Shown in pieces: positions 24,369-25,907 of a stretch of 25,907 nt of DNA. Every line of letters begins with the position of its first letter. Position 1 is the stretch's first letter. The position numbers and the translations under genes were made by a program. Source of the DNA: a virus; IMG/VR virus record IMGVR_UViG_3300047177_000005, positions 1 to 25,907 of that record; one strand, given 5' to 3'. The notes below the pieces were generated by a model. It ran no database searches and was not told where the DNA came from. It saw only the letters and a program-made list of their open reading frames with translations.

Positions 24369-25190
24369 TTAGTTCGCCGAGGCGACAAACGCGCCCCAGC
24401 GGCTGTTGAACCCGGCTGCGGCCGAGGCGTCCGCGGCCATCTCGCTCGGCCGATTGCTGCGCGCGCCGGGCTTCGGCTGCGCCATCAGGATGTGTTTCAG
24501 CGCGGCGCCGGGAACGTCCTTGACATCGGGCACACCCAGCGTTGTCAGGGCCATCCGGTAGACCCCCTCGGCGCTGTCCTGCGCAATGTTCAGCTCGCCG
24601 ACCCACTGCGCAGCAAACCGCTCGGCCTCGCGCACCGCGTTCAGGCGAGCGATGGTAGCGGTCTCGGCCTGACGCGCGGCTGCAGACGAAGCGACCGCAA
24701 TCGCCGCGTCCATGGCCTGCTTGCTGACAGTCTCGCTCGGGGGCTTGGGCGTGCCGGGCGTCGGTGGCGGATCGTCCATCGCGGCCGGAGGCGCGGCCTT
24801 GCACAACGCCTCGATCTCGTCGTCGGACATGCCCTTGGCTTTCAGGGCGGCTTTCAGTCGCGTGATGGTCTCGCCGTCGTCGTCCATATTCATGTCCGGA
24901 TCGTCATCCACCGCGGCGGCGGGATCGGCGACCTCGTCCGTGATGCTGTCGAGCTGGTCCAGCATCTCGATCACGTCGGCAATGTCGGCGTCCTGGGCGA
25001 GCTTGCCCTTCACGGCTGCGTCGAGTGCCGTCTTGATTTTCGGCTTGTGCGAGATCCAGTTCTTTGCATCGACGCCTTTCAGCATCGCGGCCAGATCGAC
25101 CTTCGCGTCGGCCGCCATCTTCGGGTTCAAATAAACCGCCAGTGCCCCCATCGCGAGAGCGGCTTTGCGGGACAGTGGACGGGATGCCAT
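24369..25190 (-). CDS. Acidic helical head protein, probable scaffold
   Basis: A 273-residue product. It starts LSRKAALAMGALAVYLNPKM, then KVDLAAMLKGVDAKN and KTALDAAVKGKLAQDADIAD, which I know as the C-terminal continuation of DUF2213 proteins in other phages. A very acidic stretch (DEVADPAAAVDDDPDMNMDD), a Pro-rich linker, and long Ala-rich helices (AARQAETATIARLNAVREAE) follow. Acidic, helical and placed between protease-like and capsid genes: consistent with a scaffold. The ATG at 25190 overlaps the upstream gene by 64 bases and has AAGGA ten bases upstream, so it can be translated independently. Confidence 0.65.
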   Translation of the reverse strand: MASRPLSRKAALAMGALAVYLNPKMAADAKVDLAAMLKGVDAKNWISHKPKIKTALDAAVKGKLAQDADIADVIEMLDQLDSITDEVADPAAAVDDDPDMNMDDDGETITRLKAALKAKGMSDDEIEALCKAAPPAAMDDPPPTPGTPKPPSETVSKQAMDAAIAVASSAAARQAETATIARLNAVREAERFAAQWVGELNIAQDSAEGVYRMALTTLGVPDVKDVPGAALKHILMAQPKPGARSNRPSEMAADASAAAGFNSRWGAFVASAN

Positions 25191-25768
25191 GTGGGTCTTG
25201 TCCTTTCGATGGCAGGCTTGGAATCGCCGATAACAACGTCAGGGCCGGCGCGCCCTTCTGAGACGATTGCGACGTGATTGCCGCGGATATTGATCATCCG
25301 GCCGTCGTATCGCTGGCCGTTGTGTTCACCGGGCGTCATGTCCGCGTCGTAGCGATACGCAGCGGAAAGCTGGCGTTGTTCGCCGCTTTCAACTGCACCG
25401 ATCGCATCGCCGTCCCAGATCACCAACTCGGCCTTAAGGTAGGGTGCTTCCCAACGGACGTTGTTGATTGAGCCTACGGTCAGCTCGTGGTCATGGTCCT
25501 GTGCAGTCTGCGGCTTGTGGACGATCAAGAGCGGCTTAGCGTTGAAGCTCGGGGCGGCTTTCTCTAGCTCAGCAGGATCGCGCAGAAGTTGATACATCCG
25601 CGCAGGATCGAGGCCGAGGCGTTCGCCATCGGGGATTTCGCGACCGTAGTAGCCGCACACATTTGCCTTGCTGATTGGCGCCACTGCGATGTGCATGTGG
25701 CCGTCTTGATCGATCGCGCGGACGCTGGCGCGGTCTAGCGCTATGCGGTCCTGCAGCATTTCGGGCAT
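25127..25768 (-). CDS. DUF2213 protein, probable prohead protease
   Basis: A 213-residue product of the DUF2213 family. Visible motifs are NVCGYYGREIPDGERLGLDP, then FNAKPLLIVHKPQTAQDHDH, KAELVIWDGDAIGAVESGEQ, RQLSAAYRYDADMTPGEHNG and INIRGNHVAIVSEGRAGPDV. His84, Ser135 and His165 lie in conserved-looking strands with the order and rough spacing of the His-Ser-His site of herpesvirus/HK97-type prohead proteases; that functional reading is inference. The last 20 residues (KPAIERTRPTWHPVHCPAKP...) overlap the next gene in another frame and do not look like family sequence, suggesting that relatives continue in that other frame. Confidence 0.8.
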   Translation of the reverse strand: MPEMLQDRIALDRASVRAIDQDGHMHIAVAPISKANVCGYYGREIPDGERLGLDPARMYQLLRDPAELEKAAPSFNAKPLLIVHKPQTAQDHDHELTVGSINNVRWEAPYLKAELVIWDGDAIGAVESGEQRQLSAAYRYDADMTPGEHNGQRYDGRMINIRGNHVAIVSEGRAGPDVVIGDSKPAIERTRPTWHPVHCPAKPLSRWGHWRFI

Positions 25769-25777
25769 GGTTAGCCT

Positions 25778-25907
25778 TTAGTCAAAACCGCTCACGATCG
25801 ACTTGCTCACGCAACGGCAGTTAATTTCACGCCCCGGCCAAGTCCAGACGCCGTCGAGATACATGCCCTTAGCGATGTCGTATCGCTTGCCAGAAGCGGC
25901 GACGTGC
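25778..25907 (-). CDS. Minor head protein, Mu gpF / SPP1 gp7 family, C-terminal fragment
   Basis: Only the last 42 codons are in the window; the gene continues past the right edge. They read GKRYDIAKGMYLDGVWTWPG, then REINCRCVSKSIVSGFD and a TAA stop. The PGREINCRC element is the usual end of the Mu gpF/SPP1 gp7 head-morphogenesis domain, in which a Cys-x-Cys follows a Pro-Gly pair. The protein binds near the portal and takes part in DNA packaging or ejection. It ends nine bases before the DUF2213 start. Confidence 0.75.
   Translation of the reverse strand, partial: HVAASGKRYDIAKGMYLDGVWTWPGREINCRCVSKSIVSGFD

Noticed and set aside
24042-25277. Plus-strand open frame of 411 codons opposite the cement, scaffold and protease genes
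   Set aside because: Composition is that of a shadow frame, and it crosses three genes on the other strand.
1-25907. CRISPR arrays, tRNAs, insertion sequences, attachment sites, terminators
   Set aside because: None seen. Gaps between genes are too short to hold them, and the only repeats are protein-coding.

Overview
The window is the structural (late) module of a contractile-tailed bacteriophage or prophage, high in G+C. Every gene I can support is read from the minus strand, so the map reads from right (25.9 kb) to left (1). Genes are packed stop-to-start, mostly with TGATG/ATGA overlaps or gaps of only a few bases, and no gene-free stretch exceeds about 30 bases. I see no integrase, repressor, terminase, portal, tRNA, insertion sequence or CRISPR array. 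The host is probably a high-GC Gram-negative bacterium, perhaps an alphaproteobacterium. That is inference from composition and from the Sec signal peptides on late proteins; nothing here proves a genus.

Head region (25907-20205): the C-terminus of a Mu gpF/SPP1 gp7-type minor head protein; a DUF2213 protein that I read as a probable prohead protease; an acidic helical protein in an overlapping frame (probable scaffold); a cement/decoration protein; a DUF2184 major capsid protein; a hypothetical protein; a DUF4054 head-tail connector; a small secreted protein; and two neck/tail-completion proteins. Tail tube region (20202-14959): neck terminator, DUF3383 tail sheath, DUF3277 tail tube, a tail assembly chaperone with a -1 frameshift product, and a tape measure with a C-terminal tail-lysozyme domain. 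Baseplate region (14943-7617): Dit-like protein, a Pam3-type plug, hub, Gp138-type spike with a histidine tip, gp25-like wedge, baseplate J, and DUF2612. A fibre gene and a small coiled-coil gene sit between baseplate J and DUF2612.

Host-recognition region (7616-632): a gp53-like tail fibre, a DUF4376-like protein, a Gp77-type fibre adaptor, a 950-residue tailspike and a 682-residue fibre-like protein with a signal peptide. The left end holds a small secreted protein and a partial three-helix membrane protein, which could start a lysis cassette but are not recognisable as one.

The points most worth a second look are: a GGGTTTT slippery heptamer making a tail chaperone fusion; one beta-rich repeat module occurring four times in three unrelated virion proteins (cement, baseplate J, tailspike); three separate late products with Sec signal peptides; a protease/scaffold pair in overlapping frames; and stop codons fused to Shine-Dalgarno sequences in front of the abundant structural genes. 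The overall architecture is that of a known tailed-phage type. I found no clearly new enzymatic or defence system.
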